Assembly: GCA_039942715.1 (NCBI GenBank)
Contig: JBDVBY010000004.1
Coordinates: 1 to 64,000 of the forward strand
Length of the DNA stretch: 64,000 nucleotides
Origin: JABDJX01 sp039942715
GTDB taxonomy: Bacteria > Pseudomonadota > Alphaproteobacteria > Rhodobacterales > Rhodobacteraceae
Direction of reading: 5' to 3'
The notes below the pieces were generated by a model. The model ran no database searches. It had not been told where the DNA came from and saw nothing but the letters and a program-made list of their open reading frames with translations. Of this stretch, positions 40,741 through 50,353 are shown one piece after another (within the stretch, counting starts at the first letter, position 1; each line of letters starts with the position of its first letter). Position numbers and translations under genes: made by a program.

Positions 40741-42162
40741 TTAAGCAGCATTTTTAGCCAATCGACCAGGCAGGTTATTGGCCCAAGTGCTGATCGTACC
40801 GGCCCCAAGACAGACGACGATATCACCCGGGCGCGCCTGTTCTCGCACCAGTCTTGCGAGGTCTTCTTCACTCACCACGGCGCGCGCGTGGCGATGTCCA
40901 TGGCGGATTAGCCCTGCGATCAAATCATCGCGGCTCGCCCCCTCAATAGGATCTTCGCCAGCGGCAAAAACTTCGGCAATGCCAACGACATCGGCATCGT
41001 TAAAGCAGGTGCAGAAATCTTCAAAATGGTTGTGAAGTCGCGAATAGCGGTGAGGCTGGTGCACAGTGATCACGCGGGCTTCGGGAGTGTCTGCGACCGT
41101 TTGACGGGCAGCCTTTAGGGCAGCTGCAATCTCAACCGGATGGTGACCATAATCGTCGATAATTGTCACGCCATCGACTTCACCCACTTTGGTAAATCGA
41201 CGATTGACGCCTTTGAAATTTTCCAGCGCTTCACGAATTTCAACGCCTTTCATACCCAAATGGCGGGCAACTGCGACGGCGGCCAGTGCATTTGAAACAT
41301 TGTGATCGCCAGGCATCGGTAACTGACAATTTTCTATCGTGATCCCTTCGGACAACTCAATGTCGAAATGGGCTTTGCCAGCTTTGTAGGTAAGGTTTGT
41401 CGCGCGCACATCGGCTTGAGCGTTAAAGCCATAGGTTACGATACGCCGATCTGTGATACGACCAACAAGCGCTTGCACCTCGGGGTGGTCGGTGCAGAGC
41501 ACGGCAAGCCCGTAAAACGGGATATTTGAGACAAAATCATCAAAACCACGGCGCAAGTTTTCGATCGTGCCCCAGTGCTCCATATGTTCCGGGTCGATGT
41601 TGGTGACGATGGCGATGGTTGCGGGTAGGCGATTAAAGGTGCCGTCGCTTTCATCGGCTTCAACCACCATCCACTCGCCTTCACCCACATGGGCGTTTGA
41701 GCCATAGGCGTGGATGATGCCACCGTTGATCACAGTCGGATCAATACCGCCTCCGTCAAGAAGGGCTGCGACCATGGTTGTGGTCGTCGTTTTGCCGTGG
41801 GTGCCAGCAACGGCGATGTTAGAGCGCAGGCGCATCAACTCGGCGAGCATTTCGGCGCGACGCACAACAGGCAAGCCCAACAGGCGTGCTTGATCGAGTT
41901 CTGGATTACCTTTTTTAATTGCTGACGAAATCACAATAACTTCGGCGCCATCAAGATTGCTGGCGTTCTGGCCTTCAAAGATCTCTGCGCCCAAGCTTTC
42001 CAAACGGTCGGTGATTTTAGAGCGTTTCAGATCGCTGCCCTGCACAGTGTATCCCGCCGCCAAAAGCACTTCCGCGATACCTGACATGCCGATGCCGCCA
42101 ATCCCCACAAAGTGGATCGGCCCCATTTCGGTGGGAAGTTTGGTCACAGCAGCGGCATTCAT
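40741..42162 (-). CDS. murC: UDP-N-acetylmuramate-L-alanine ligase
   Basis: A 473-residue Mur ligase that adds L-alanine to UDP-MurNAc. HFVGIGGIGMSGIAEVL is the N-terminal UDP-binding motif, GTHGKTTTTTMVAALLD the ATP loop, and DDYGHHPVEIAA the C-terminal domain signature. Its start overlaps the murG stop by four bases; ftsW lies upstream of murG, which gives the conserved division/cell-wall cluster order ftsW-murG-murC. Confidence 0.97.
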   Translation of the reverse strand: MNAAAVTKLPTEMGPIHFVGIGGIGMSGIAEVLLAAGYTVQGSDLKRSKITDRLESLGAEIFEGQNASNLDGAEVIVISSAIKKGNPELDQARLLGLPVVRRAEMLAELMRLRSNIAVAGTHGKTTTTTMVAALLDGGGIDPTVINGGIIHAYGSNAHVGEGEWMVVEADESDGTFNRLPATIAIVTNIDPEHMEHWGTIENLRRGFDDFVSNIPFYGLAVLCTDHPEVQALVGRITDRRIVTYGFNAQADVRATNLTYKAGKAHFDIELSEGITIENCQLPMPGDHNVSNALAAVAVARHLGMKGVEIREALENFKGVNRRFTKVGEVDGVTIIDDYGHHPVEIAAALKAARQTVADTPEARVITVHQPHRYSRLHNHFEDFCTCFNDADVVGIAEVFAAGEDPIEGASRDDLIAGLIRHGHRHARAVVSEEDLARLVREQARPGDIVVCLGAGTISTWANNLPGRLAKNAA

Positions 42163-43241
42163 GTGCGTTTCTCCGCAAGAGTTTCGATTATCTGAGCAAG
42201 CCGATCGGCGGCGTCAGGCATGCCCAAAGCAAGTGCGTTGGAGGCCATCTGATCGCCAGCGCCCGGCGTGCTTATGACAGCGTCGATGTGCGCGGCCAGT
42301 GTATCAACGTCAAGCTTACTTTCCGGTATAAGAATGGCGGCATCGGCGGCAACCAGCCCACTGGCGTTTGCGCTTTGATGATCTGCGGTCGCAGCGGCAA
42401 AGGGGATCAGGATCGAGGGACGACCAATGACCGAGATGTCTGCCACGGAAGAAGCGCCCGCACGGCTAATAATCAGATGCGCATGCGTGATACGATCCGC
42501 AATGTCGTCAAAGAAGGGTTCAACCTCGGCCGCGATTTCAGCCTCGTCATAGGTGCGTATGACACGGGCAAGATCTTCGGGGCGGGCTTGATGAGCAACT
42601 TTGATATTACTCAGCCCCAGTTGGGCAATTGAGCTGGGCACGATATCGGACAGGATGCGCGCACCTTGGCTGCCGCCCATCACAAGGATCGACGCACTTT
42701 CTACCGGTGCCGTATAAGGCGCGCCTGCGTGTTTCAGCACTTGCGCGCGCACAGGGTTGCCTGTGTGCTGACCTTTCAGACCATCGGGCAGTTTTGTGGG
42801 CCATGTGCCGCAGGCGACAACGTTCACGCGCGGCGCAAACAATGCGTTGACGCGGCCCAGAACGCCGTTTTGCTCGTGGATCACGCGGGGGATGCGCAAG
42901 ACCCAGGCTGCTGTGATTGCTGGGATTGACGGATATCCGCCAAAGCCGATCACAGCCGTAGGGCGCGAGACGGCGAATTTTGCGATCGCAGCCACGATGC
43001 CGACGGCCAATTTGAACGGAACAATCGCCTTGGACAAAATGCCGCCGCGCGCAAACGTTGCGCTGCTGACTTGTTGAACATCGACCATTTTGGGAAAGCC
43101 AGCGGTGTAACGGGCGCCGCGTGCGTCCGTTGAAAGTGACACGCGCCAGCCGCGTGCCAACATTGTTTCGGCCAAAGCTTGTGCTGGGAACATGTGCCCA
43201 CCCGTGCCGCCTGCGGCCATGATCAAATGCGGAGCGCTCAC
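42159..43241 (-). CDS. murG: UDP-GlcNAc:undecaprenyl-pyrophosphoryl-MurNAc-pentapeptide transferase
   Basis: A 360-residue GT-B glycosyltransferase forming lipid II at the inner membrane. The GGTGGHMFPAQALAE loop, GFGGYPSIPA, HEQNGVLGRVN, GGSQGARI and the C-terminal RAGASSVADIS are all present. GTG 43241 overlaps the ftsW stop as GTGA; a longer frame upstream would run inside ftsW. Confidence 0.97.
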   Translation of the reverse strand: MSAPHLIMAAGGTGGHMFPAQALAETMLARGWRVSLSTDARGARYTAGFPKMVDVQQVSSATFARGGILSKAIVPFKLAVGIVAAIAKFAVSRPTAVIGFGGYPSIPAITAAWVLRIPRVIHEQNGVLGRVNALFAPRVNVVACGTWPTKLPDGLKGQHTGNPVRAQVLKHAGAPYTAPVESASILVMGGSQGARILSDIVPSSIAQLGLSNIKVAHQARPEDLARVIRTYDEAEIAAEVEPFFDDIADRITHAHLIISRAGASSVADISVIGRPSILIPFAAATADHQSANASGLVAADAAILIPESKLDVDTLAAHIDAVISTPGAGDQMASNALALGMPDAADRLAQIIETLAEKRT

Positions 43242-44404
43242 CGGTTCGCCCTGACCAGATAATCGCGAATTTCGCCTTGCGGACGGATGCGGGTGAAGGC
43301 CAGAAGCATGCCGATAGTGATGCCACCGGCCACAAGAGAAGAGCCGCCGTAACTGACAAAAGGCAATGTCATCCCTTTTGCGGGCAACAGGCGCACAGCA
43401 ACCGACATGTTGATCATCGCTTGCATCGCAAAGGTGCAGGCAAGTCCGGTGCCAGCAAGGCGGATAAACGGATCGCGTTCGCGCATCAGCCGCATCAGCG
43501 AGCGGCACACGATGGTGGTGTAAAGCAGGATAATGACCAAAACGAGGATCAGACCGTATTCCTCGGCAGCAACTGCAATGATGAAATCAGTGTGCGCATC
43601 AGGCAGCGACCATTTCACCGTACCTTCGCCGATGCCCACGCCAAAAAAGCCGCCCTCGCGGATCGCGTTTGCCGCATAGCCAAGCTGCGTTGTTGGATCG
43701 ACTTCGGCAGAGAGAAATCCGTCGATGCGACGCGCGAAGTGTTCTGAGTTGTTGTAGGCAAACGCCCCGCCAAGCACGACCATGCCAGCAATCAGGGCGA
43801 GGATGAAGAACGGTGCACCGCCGACGAAATACATAACCCCCCATGAAAACAGGATCAAACAGGCTTGGCCAAAGTCCGGCTGCATCGCCAACAACAGAAC
43901 GATCAGCATGGCAATCGCAAAGGAATAGGACTTGCCGGGCGGTCCCGCCACCTCGTTGCTCGCGGCGATCATCCAACCGGCAAGCACAATAAAACCGGGT
44001 TTCAAGAACTCGGACGGTTGTATCGATCCAAAGCCAAGCGAGAACCAGCGTACAGCACCTTTGCCATAGTCTTCACCAAACAACGGCAAAAAGGCCAATG
44101 CCAAAAAGGAGGCACAAAACCCTAATATGGCCAGACGCCGCACAGTGCGCGGCGACATCAACGTAAAGGCAAACATGATCGCAATGGCAAGGCCACCAAA
44201 GACTGTCTGGCGTTCGACGTAGTGAAAGGCCGAGTAACCGTGGCGCTCTGCCAATGGAGGAGAGGCGGCCAGACCCAAGAGCAAGCCGATGCCAAATAGG
44301 ATCAGCACACAGCTAAGCGACCAACGGTCAACCGTGCGCCACCAGCGTGGAAGAATTGGCTCTCCGTCGCGCGAAGGCGAGGCGCCGTAAACCATTTCTG
44401 TCAT
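43238..44404 (-). CDS. ftsW: Cell division protein FtsW
   Basis: A 388-residue SEDS glycosyltransferase with about ten helices. It shows the RWFSLGFGSIQPSEFLKPGFIVLAGW segment, an EEYGLILVLVIILLY motif and KGMTLPFVSYGGSSLVAGGI, all characteristic of FtsW/RodA. It polymerises lipid II at the septum. An unknown membrane protein gene lies 85 bases upstream rather than the usual murD. Confidence 0.97.
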   Translation of the reverse strand: MTEMVYGASPSRDGEPILPRWWRTVDRWSLSCVLILFGIGLLLGLAASPPLAERHGYSAFHYVERQTVFGGLAIAIMFAFTLMSPRTVRRLAILGFCASFLALAFLPLFGEDYGKGAVRWFSLGFGSIQPSEFLKPGFIVLAGWMIAASNEVAGPPGKSYSFAIAMLIVLLLAMQPDFGQACLILFSWGVMYFVGGAPFFILALIAGMVVLGGAFAYNNSEHFARRIDGFLSAEVDPTTQLGYAANAIREGGFFGVGIGEGTVKWSLPDAHTDFIIAVAAEEYGLILVLVIILLYTTIVCRSLMRLMRERDPFIRLAGTGLACTFAMQAMINMSVAVRLLPAKGMTLPFVSYGGSSLVAGGITIGMLLAFTRIRPQGEIRDYLVRANR

Positions 44405-44489
44405 GAGCCCTGCTCGGCTGCCTGTGCCCGTTTTTCGGGTCTATTCCGACAGAGTAACGAATCATCGCGGCAGACACCAGTATTTCGAG

Positions 44490-45281
44490 CTACAATTTAA
44501 ACATGCGGCGTTGTTTCGCTTTTCCGCTGGAGCCCAAAATTGTCCAGTGACACGCGGGCAGTTCACCTTTTGGAGTTAGCTTTAGCTTCGATGCTTCCCT
44601 TTTTGCGACAGGCTCGAACGCTCGTTGCGTATATCGCCACACAAAGACTTTATCGCTTTCAACTCTGTAAATCCGCGGAGCCTGCTCTCCGATAATCCAG
44701 CCCAATTGCAGGTCTTCGGCCGTCTTAAGACGTGTTACATCCGCAGCATTGAACGTGTAGGCAACTTTTTTGCGGCGCAGATAGCAGTCTTCGGCAAGAT
44801 CGGCCTCTGCCACAATCTTCTCAAGTGGATGCGCCAGTTGCCAACGCGCCGCAACAATTCCAGACGGGATAATCACGCAAGACATCAAGATGAGAACAAG
44901 GCCTAATTTTCCATGCGTCAGTACAACAAACATGTAAGCCATCACGCCGATGGGCAAGACTGTGTCGAGCCCACAATTTGTGTGGCGGTCGTATCCGCCG
45001 CCCAGGCCACCTGCAAGGCAATCCAACGACCCTAAAACCGGCGCAACAAAGCTAAAAGCAAGGAGCCCAAGCGCAAGGACGACTTGGCCGCGAACCCTAT
45101 TTAAGAACGCCAGCACCACTGCAAGAACACAGATTAACCTTGCGGCAACAGAGCCAAGGTTCAGGGCGTCATACGCCCATGTTTGATCGTCGGTTCCCGC
45201 AACCACATACACTACAAAAAACAGCGCGACAGACAGACACCCGAACAGAACCAATGTTAGACATTGAAACAACGCGTACAC
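44490..45281 (-). CDS. Membrane protein of unknown function
   Basis: About 263 residues with four or five N-terminal hydrophobic segments (within about 3-150) and a basic C-terminal soluble half. The GTG start at 45281 has only a weak ribosome site, so the true start may be further in. Cysteines occur in pairs in the loops (LDCLAGG, TNCGLD). I recognise no domain. The gene lies between clpA and ftsW on the same strand and looks like an insertion between two core units. Confidence 0.65.
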   Translation of the reverse strand: MYALFQCLTLVLFGCLSVALFFVVYVVAGTDDQTWAYDALNLGSVAARLICVLAVVLAFLNRVRGQVVLALGLLAFSFVAPVLGSLDCLAGGLGGGYDRHTNCGLDTVLPIGVMAYMFVVLTHGKLGLVLILMSCVIIPSGIVAARWQLAHPLEKIVAEADLAEDCYLRRKKVAYTFNAADVTRLKTAEDLQLGWIIGEQAPRIYRVESDKVFVWRYTQRAFEPVAKREASKLKLTPKGELPACHWTILGSSGKAKQRRMFKL

Positions 45282-45385
45282 CTTTGTTTGTCAGGTCAAG
45301 CTAGGCGACTGGCACACAGAATTTGCAGTTGATTTCGCCAGTTGTTTCTGACGTTTGGTGCATTTTTTCAATCGAGTTCAACGAA

Positions 45386-45414
45386 AACGCGCGAACCATT
45401 TAGGTCCGCGCGTT
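45386..45414 (-). terminator. Terminator after clpA
   Basis: AACGCGCG (45386-45393) pairs with CGCGCGTT (45407-45414); three more pairs extend the stem inward after one mismatch. On the minus strand a TTTT run follows. It lies 27 bases past the clpA stop. Confidence 0.75.
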
Positions 45415-45440
45415 GTTTAGCACCAAATATTCAGTGTCGA

Positions 45441-47768
45441 TCAGTCAGCTGTCAAAAGCGGAGGCTTCTTCTTAGCGATCCGCTTGGTCTTATGCTCAAT
45501 CCGCAGATCAAGCTTTCCATCCTTGACGCCAACCTTAACGATGCCGCCCTTGGCAAGTTTGCCAAACAACAGTTCTTCGGCCAGCGGCTTTTTGATCTCT
45601 TCCTGAATGACGCGCGCAAGAGGCCGTGCGCCCATCTTGTCATCATAGCCCATATCAGCAAGCTTTTCAGCCGCCGGACGTGTCAGTTCGATGTGTACGT
45701 TGCGATCCAAAAGCTGCGCTTCAAGCTGAAGCACGAACTTTTCGACAACCTGCATAATAACCTCTTTGGGCAGTGCGCCAAAGCTGATCACCGCATCAAG
45801 ACGGTTGCGGAATTCAGGCGTGAACGTGCGTTCAATCGCGGCAGTGTCTTCACCCTCGCGCTTGTCACGGCCAAAGCCAATCGCGGCCTTTGCCATATCA
45901 GCGGCACCAGCGTTTGACGTCATGATCAGGATCACGTTGCGGAAATCGACCTTACGCCCGTTGTGATCAGTCAGCGAGCCGTGATCCATCACCTGCAGCA
46001 GGATATTGAACACATCGGGATGCGCTTTTTCGATCTCATCAAGCAACAAAACGCAATGCGGGTGCTGATCAACGCCATCTGTCAAAAGTCCACCCTGATC
46101 AAAGCCGACATAGCCCGGGGGTGCACCGATCAATCGCGAAACAGCGTGCTTCTCCATGTACTCAGACATATCAAAGCGCATTAATTCAACGCCCAGCGTA
46201 TCAGCCAATTGCTTGGCCACCTCGGTTTTACCCACACCTGTTGGGCCGGCGAACAGATAGTTACCGATGGGTTTTTCTGGCTCTCGCAGTCCAGCGCGGC
46301 TGAGTTTGATGGCCGATGAAAGTGCTTCAATCGCCTTATCTTGACCAAACACAACACGTTTTAGCGATTTTTCAAGGTCTTTAAGAACCTCGGCATCGTC
46401 TTTGCTGACGTTCTTCGGCGGAATGCGCGCGATCTTGGCGACCACATTTTCGATCTGCGTGACATCAATTGTTTTGTCGCGCTTTTTCTCTTCCACCAAA
46501 TGCTGCGCCGCGCCCGCTTCGTCGATCACGTCAATCGCTTTATCGGGCAGTTTACGGTCATTGATATAGCGCGCCGACAACTCAACAGCCGTGCGCACAG
46601 CATCGTCGGTATAAGTGACCGAGTGGTGCTCTTCAAAATATGGCTTCAGACCCAGCAAAATCTTAACGCTGTCATCAATCGTCGGTTCGACAACGTCGAT
46701 CTTTTGAAAACGACGGCTCAGCGCGCGGTCTTTCTCAAAATGCTGACGGAATTCTTTATATGTTGTCGAGCCCATGCAGCGTAACTTGCCGCCCTGAAGT
46801 GCGGGTTTCAGCAGGTTTGACGCATCCATCGCCCCACCGGACGTTGCACCAGCACCGATCACAGTGTGAATTTCGTCGATAAACAGAATTGCATCGTCGT
46901 GCTCTTCCATTTCGGTCATCACCGCTTTCAGACGTTCTTCGAAATCACCGCGATAGCGTGTGCCCGCCAAAAGAGCGCCCATATCCAAGCTATAGATCGT
47001 TGCCTCTGACAGAACTTCAGGCGTCGCCTTTTCAACGATTTTCTTGGCCAAACCTTCTGCGATGGCGGTTTTGCCGACGCCAGGGTCCCCCACCAAAAGC
47101 GGGTTGTTCTTACGACGACGGCACAGAACCTGAATACAACGCTCAACCTCGTGGTCGCGCCCGATCAGCGGATCAACATCGCCTTTTTCAGCCTTGGCAT
47201 TCAAATCAACGCAATATTTGGCAAGCGCAGATTCCTTGGCCTCTTCTTCGCCTCCACCGGGCATCGCCTGTGCTTCTTCTTCAAAGTCAGTCGCGCCAGA
47301 AACAGAGCGCGCTTCGCCAAAGGACGGGTCCTTGGCCACACCATGAGCGATAAAGTTCACCGCATCATATCGCGTCATATCTTGCGCCTGTAGGAAGTAG
47401 GCCGCATTAGACTCGCGTTCTGCAAATATTGCGACCAGTACATTGGCGCCCGTCACTTCGGTACGTCCGCTTGATTGCACATGGATCGCCGCACGTTGAA
47501 TCACCCGTTGGAAAGCGGCCGTTGGCACAGCTTCGCTACCTTCGATCTCGGTGACCAAAGTGGCCAAATCATCGTCGATAAAGTCGTTCAACGTTTGACG
47601 CAGCTCATCCAAATCAACCGAACAGGCCTGCATAACCTTGGCCGCATCGGGTTCATCGATAAGCGCCAACAGCAAATGCTCCAGCGTTGCAAGTTCATGG
47701 CGGCGCGAATTGGCTATCGCCAGCGCCGCATGGATCGCGTTCTCTAGCGTCTTTGAGAATGATGGCAC
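45441..47768 (-). CDS. clpA: ATP-dependent Clp protease ATP-binding subunit ClpA
   Basis: A 775-residue AAA+ unfoldase. An N-terminal Clp_N repeat (FSKTLENAIHAAL, EHLLLALIDEPDA) is followed by the D1 ATPase with GDPGVGKTAIAEGLA and DEIHTVIGAG, and D2 with GPTGVGKTEVAKQLA and LLDEIEKAH. The IGFGRDKRE loop is the ClpP-docking region. The start is GTG 47768, nine bases after AGGAG; a nearby ATG at 47776 is out of frame. The adaptor gene clpS, often directly upstream, is not here: hydroxyacylglutathione hydrolase is the neighbour. Confidence 0.96.
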   Translation of the reverse strand: MPSFSKTLENAIHAALAIANSRRHELATLEHLLLALIDEPDAAKVMQACSVDLDELRQTLNDFIDDDLATLVTEIEGSEAVPTAAFQRVIQRAAIHVQSSGRTEVTGANVLVAIFAERESNAAYFLQAQDMTRYDAVNFIAHGVAKDPSFGEARSVSGATDFEEEAQAMPGGGEEEAKESALAKYCVDLNAKAEKGDVDPLIGRDHEVERCIQVLCRRRKNNPLLVGDPGVGKTAIAEGLAKKIVEKATPEVLSEATIYSLDMGALLAGTRYRGDFEERLKAVMTEMEEHDDAILFIDEIHTVIGAGATSGGAMDASNLLKPALQGGKLRCMGSTTYKEFRQHFEKDRALSRRFQKIDVVEPTIDDSVKILLGLKPYFEEHHSVTYTDDAVRTAVELSARYINDRKLPDKAIDVIDEAGAAQHLVEEKKRDKTIDVTQIENVVAKIARIPPKNVSKDDAEVLKDLEKSLKRVVFGQDKAIEALSSAIKLSRAGLREPEKPIGNYLFAGPTGVGKTEVAKQLADTLGVELMRFDMSEYMEKHAVSRLIGAPPGYVGFDQGGLLTDGVDQHPHCVLLLDEIEKAHPDVFNILLQVMDHGSLTDHNGRKVDFRNVILIMTSNAGAADMAKAAIGFGRDKREGEDTAAIERTFTPEFRNRLDAVISFGALPKEVIMQVVEKFVLQLEAQLLDRNVHIELTRPAAEKLADMGYDDKMGARPLARVIQEEIKKPLAEELLFGKLAKGGIVKVGVKDGKLDLRIEHKTKRIAKKKPPLLTAD

Positions 47769-47941
47769 GCGTTCATGCTCCTAATACTTGGTCGGGCTGG
47801 AATGACCCAAACCGACCGTTGCCTATACTTATTAGAGTTCGGTTATAATCCCGAACCTTCAAGGGTTATTTCTTCACAATCGGTCACATTTTTTCTCTCT
47901 GAGGTAGGATGCCCCAGTTTTGGTCTAAAAATGTGGCGATT

Positions 47942-48718
47942 TCAGAACGAATCCTTGCGGCGGCGGATTTCTGCAAAAACCTCTGCATCCCCTGCTCCTT
48001 CCATACTTAGGGCAGATTTTACCGGCGACAATCCTGCTCGCAAAAAAGGGTTCGTTTCCAATTCTTCGCTCAAAAGAGCCGGAACCGTTGGTTCGCCGTT
48101 TTCCCGCATCTGCGCAACTTTGCGAACCCGCGCCTGCAAAGCTTGGTTTTCTGGCTCAATTGTGTGGGCAAATTTCGCGTTGTTCATCGTGTATTCGTGG
48201 CCTGAGTAAATCATCGTGTCGCCCGGCAGGGCGGCAATTTTACTTAAACTTGTCCACATCTGCTCCATTGTGCCTTCAAAGACGCGCCCGCAGCCAAAAG
48301 CCATCAAACTATCGGCAGTGAAGGCCGCCTGCGCGTCAGGCACGTAAAATGCGATATGTCCCTGCGTGTGACCAGAGACATCCAAAACCTGAACAGCCAT
48401 CCCAGCAAATTCAAACGCCTCTCCATCGCCCATGGCTGCATCTAGGCTTGGCAGACGCTTTTGATCTGACGCTGCACCGCGCACCAACGGCGCAAAAGTC
48501 TGACGCAGCGCGGCGACACCATCAATGTGGTCGCCGTGGTGATGCGTGATCCAAATCTCATCAAGCGTCCAACCACGCGCCGAAAGCTCAGCCGCGATAG
48601 GGGCCGCTTCGGGCGCGTCAACCAATGCCGTTTTGCCATCCGCATGGATAAGATAGGCATAGTTATCTGACAGGCACGCAACGGTGACGATTTCGAAAGC
48701 TGTGGGCTCAAAAGACAT
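47942..48718 (-). CDS. gloB: Hydroxyacylglutathione hydrolase (glyoxalase II)
   Basis: A 258-residue metallo-beta-lactamase-fold enzyme of the methylglyoxal detoxification route, hydrolysing S-lactoylglutathione. It has the binuclear metal motif THHHGDHIDG, GHTQGHIAFY, the AAFTADSLMAFGCGRVFEG segment, and GHEYTMNNAKFA, which together single out GloB from other family members. It is divergent from a methyltransferase gene. Confidence 0.94.
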   Translation of the reverse strand: MSFEPTAFEIVTVACLSDNYAYLIHADGKTALVDAPEAAPIAAELSARGWTLDEIWITHHHGDHIDGVAALRQTFAPLVRGAASDQKRLPSLDAAMGDGEAFEFAGMAVQVLDVSGHTQGHIAFYVPDAQAAFTADSLMAFGCGRVFEGTMEQMWTSLSKIAALPGDTMIYSGHEYTMNNAKFAHTIEPENQALQARVRKVAQMRENGEPTVPALLSEELETNPFLRAGLSPVKSALSMEGAGDAEVFAEIRRRKDSF

Positions 48719-48781
48719 GGATCTGCCCTCTTATCTGGGTAATGCTCCACTCAACTGTCCCTCATTGGCAAACGCGACGCA

Positions 48782-49528
48782 ATGCATCTCGACGTTCTTG
48801 ACCTTAGAACCTTTTACTATCGCACGCGGCTGGGGCGTACTGCGCAGCGCGCGATCCGCGATCAGGTGTGCACCTTTTGGCCAGAAGCAAATGAACAAAG
48901 CGTTGTCGGCTTTGGCTTTGCTGCCCCGCTTTTGCGCCCTTACCTGGCCGATGCGCGGCGCGTTACTGCTCTGATGCCCGGCCCTCAAGGTGTGATGCAT
49001 TGGCCTGCGGGCATGAAAAACGTCTCGGTGTTATGCGAAGAAACGCTTTGGCCAATAGAAAACGACAGTGTGGATAAGCTTGTTGTCATGCACGGGCTGG
49101 AAACCAGCCAGCATCCTATAGCATTGCTTGACGAGTGTTATCGGGTCCTAAAACCAGAAGGGCGCGCGATATTCATTGTGCCTAACCGCGCCGGGCTTTG
49201 GTCGCGCGGGGATGGCACGCCGTTCGGCTTTGGCCGTCCCTACTCACAAGGCCAGCTTGACGCGATGCTGCGCGCCATTGGTTTGAAGCCGTCCCGCCAT
49301 GGCGCCGCACTTTATCAACCCCCCTCTGCAAGCCCGTTCTGGCTGAAAACATCCAAGTTTTGGGAACGGCTCGGCAGCAGCGTCTCGAACCGTCTGGCGG
49401 GCGGTGTCTTGGTGATCGAGGTCACCAAACAAGTCCCGGCCCCGCCGCGTACCGGCTTGCCAGAAGCGATCCGCCGTCCGCTCAGGGTACTGGATGGGAT
49501 CGCGAAACCAGAACCGAAGCCGATCTAA
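48782..49528 (+). CDS. Class I SAM-dependent methyltransferase-like protein
   Basis: A 248-residue protein. The order VVGFGFAAPLLRPYL (in place of the glycine loop), a DSVDKLVVMHGLETSQHPIALLDECYRVLKPEGRAIFIVPN motif IV-VI and the C-terminal sheet fit the Methyltransf_11 family. The glycine-rich SAM motif is weak, as it is in the group often paired with gloB in alphaproteobacteria. The substrate is unknown. Its start is 64 bases from gloB's on the opposite strand. Confidence 0.82.
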   Translation: MHLDVLDLRTFYYRTRLGRTAQRAIRDQVCTFWPEANEQSVVGFGFAAPLLRPYLADARRVTALMPGPQGVMHWPAGMKNVSVLCEETLWPIENDSVDKLVVMHGLETSQHPIALLDECYRVLKPEGRAIFIVPNRAGLWSRGDGTPFGFGRPYSQGQLDAMLRAIGLKPSRHGAALYQPPSASPFWLKTSKFWERLGSSVSNRLAGGVLVIEVTKQVPAPPRTGLPEAIRRPLRVLDGIAKPEPKPI

Positions 49529-49791
49529 TCCCCTGACTCGCGCAACTTAAGCCGCATTTTTCGCAACTAACTTCGGTGCAATCGGTCGCACCCTTGGCTA
49601 ACCTATTGTTTTATATGAAACGCCCATAAATTACGCTAACCGCCTATAGTGTTGCGGGGTGCAAAAACCTCTGTTACACGACCGCTGATTTAGCCGCTTG
49701 AGTGCTCGGGTGGCTTCATAGGGATGTGCCCGGCAGTGTGCCTGTATCGCCGGGACGAACAACAAAAACGAAACCGTGGGAAAGGGGACAC
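49529..49791 (+). promoter_or_regulatory. Upstream region of the atp operon
   Basis: About 260 bases without a gene. A TATAGT at 49645-49650 could be a -10 element, but no good -35 lies at the proper distance, so I do not assign a promoter with certainty. No hairpin stands out. Confidence 0.25.
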
Positions 49792-50352
49792 GTGTCAGAA
49801 TCTGCGTCGATTTCCACTGGCATTGCCGAACGCTACGCGACAGCGGTGTTTGAGCTTGCCAAAGACGGCTCTGGGCTTTCCGACCTCGAACGCGATGTCG
49901 ATGCCTTGGATGCTTCCATTCAGGAAAGTGCGGACTTCCGCGACCTGATCAACTCTCCGGTTTACACGCGTGACGCCCAAGGCACCGCTATCGCAGCGAT
50001 TGCCGATAAAATGGGCCTGTCCGCCACCGTTGCAAATACACTTAAGCTGATGGCGACCAAGCGCCGCCTGTTCGTTCTTCCACAGCTGGTTTCGTCGCTG
50101 CGTACATTGATCGCCGATGAAAAAGGCGAGGTTACCGCAGATGTGCGCGCGGCCAAGGAAATGAACGATTATCAGCGCAAAACACTTGCCGAGACGCTTT
50201 CCAAAGCGGTTGGCAAAGACGTGAAGATGAATGTGACCGTGGATGAAAGCCTCATCGGCGGTCTTATTGTTAAAGTGGGCTCGAAGATGATCGATACCTC
50301 GATCGCCTCCAAGCTCTCAGCCCTGCAGAACACTATGAAAGAGGTCGGATAA
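49792..50352 (+). CDS. atpH: ATP synthase F1 subunit delta
   Basis: A 186-residue stalk subunit. GTG 49792, preceded by AAAGGGG, gives the family's start SISTGIAERYATAVFELAK; a longer frame upstream lacks similarity. The C-terminal DESLIGGLIVKVGSKMIDTSIASKLSAL is the OSCP signature. It links F1 to the F0 b subunits. It is the first gene of an F1-only operon. Confidence 0.96.
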   Translation: MSESASISTGIAERYATAVFELAKDGSGLSDLERDVDALDASIQESADFRDLINSPVYTRDAQGTAIAAIADKMGLSATVANTLKLMATKRRLFVLPQLVSSLRTLIADEKGEVTADVRAAKEMNDYQRKTLAETLSKAVGKDVKMNVTVDESLIGGLIVKVGSKMIDTSIASKLSALQNTMKEVG

Positions 50353-50353
50353 C

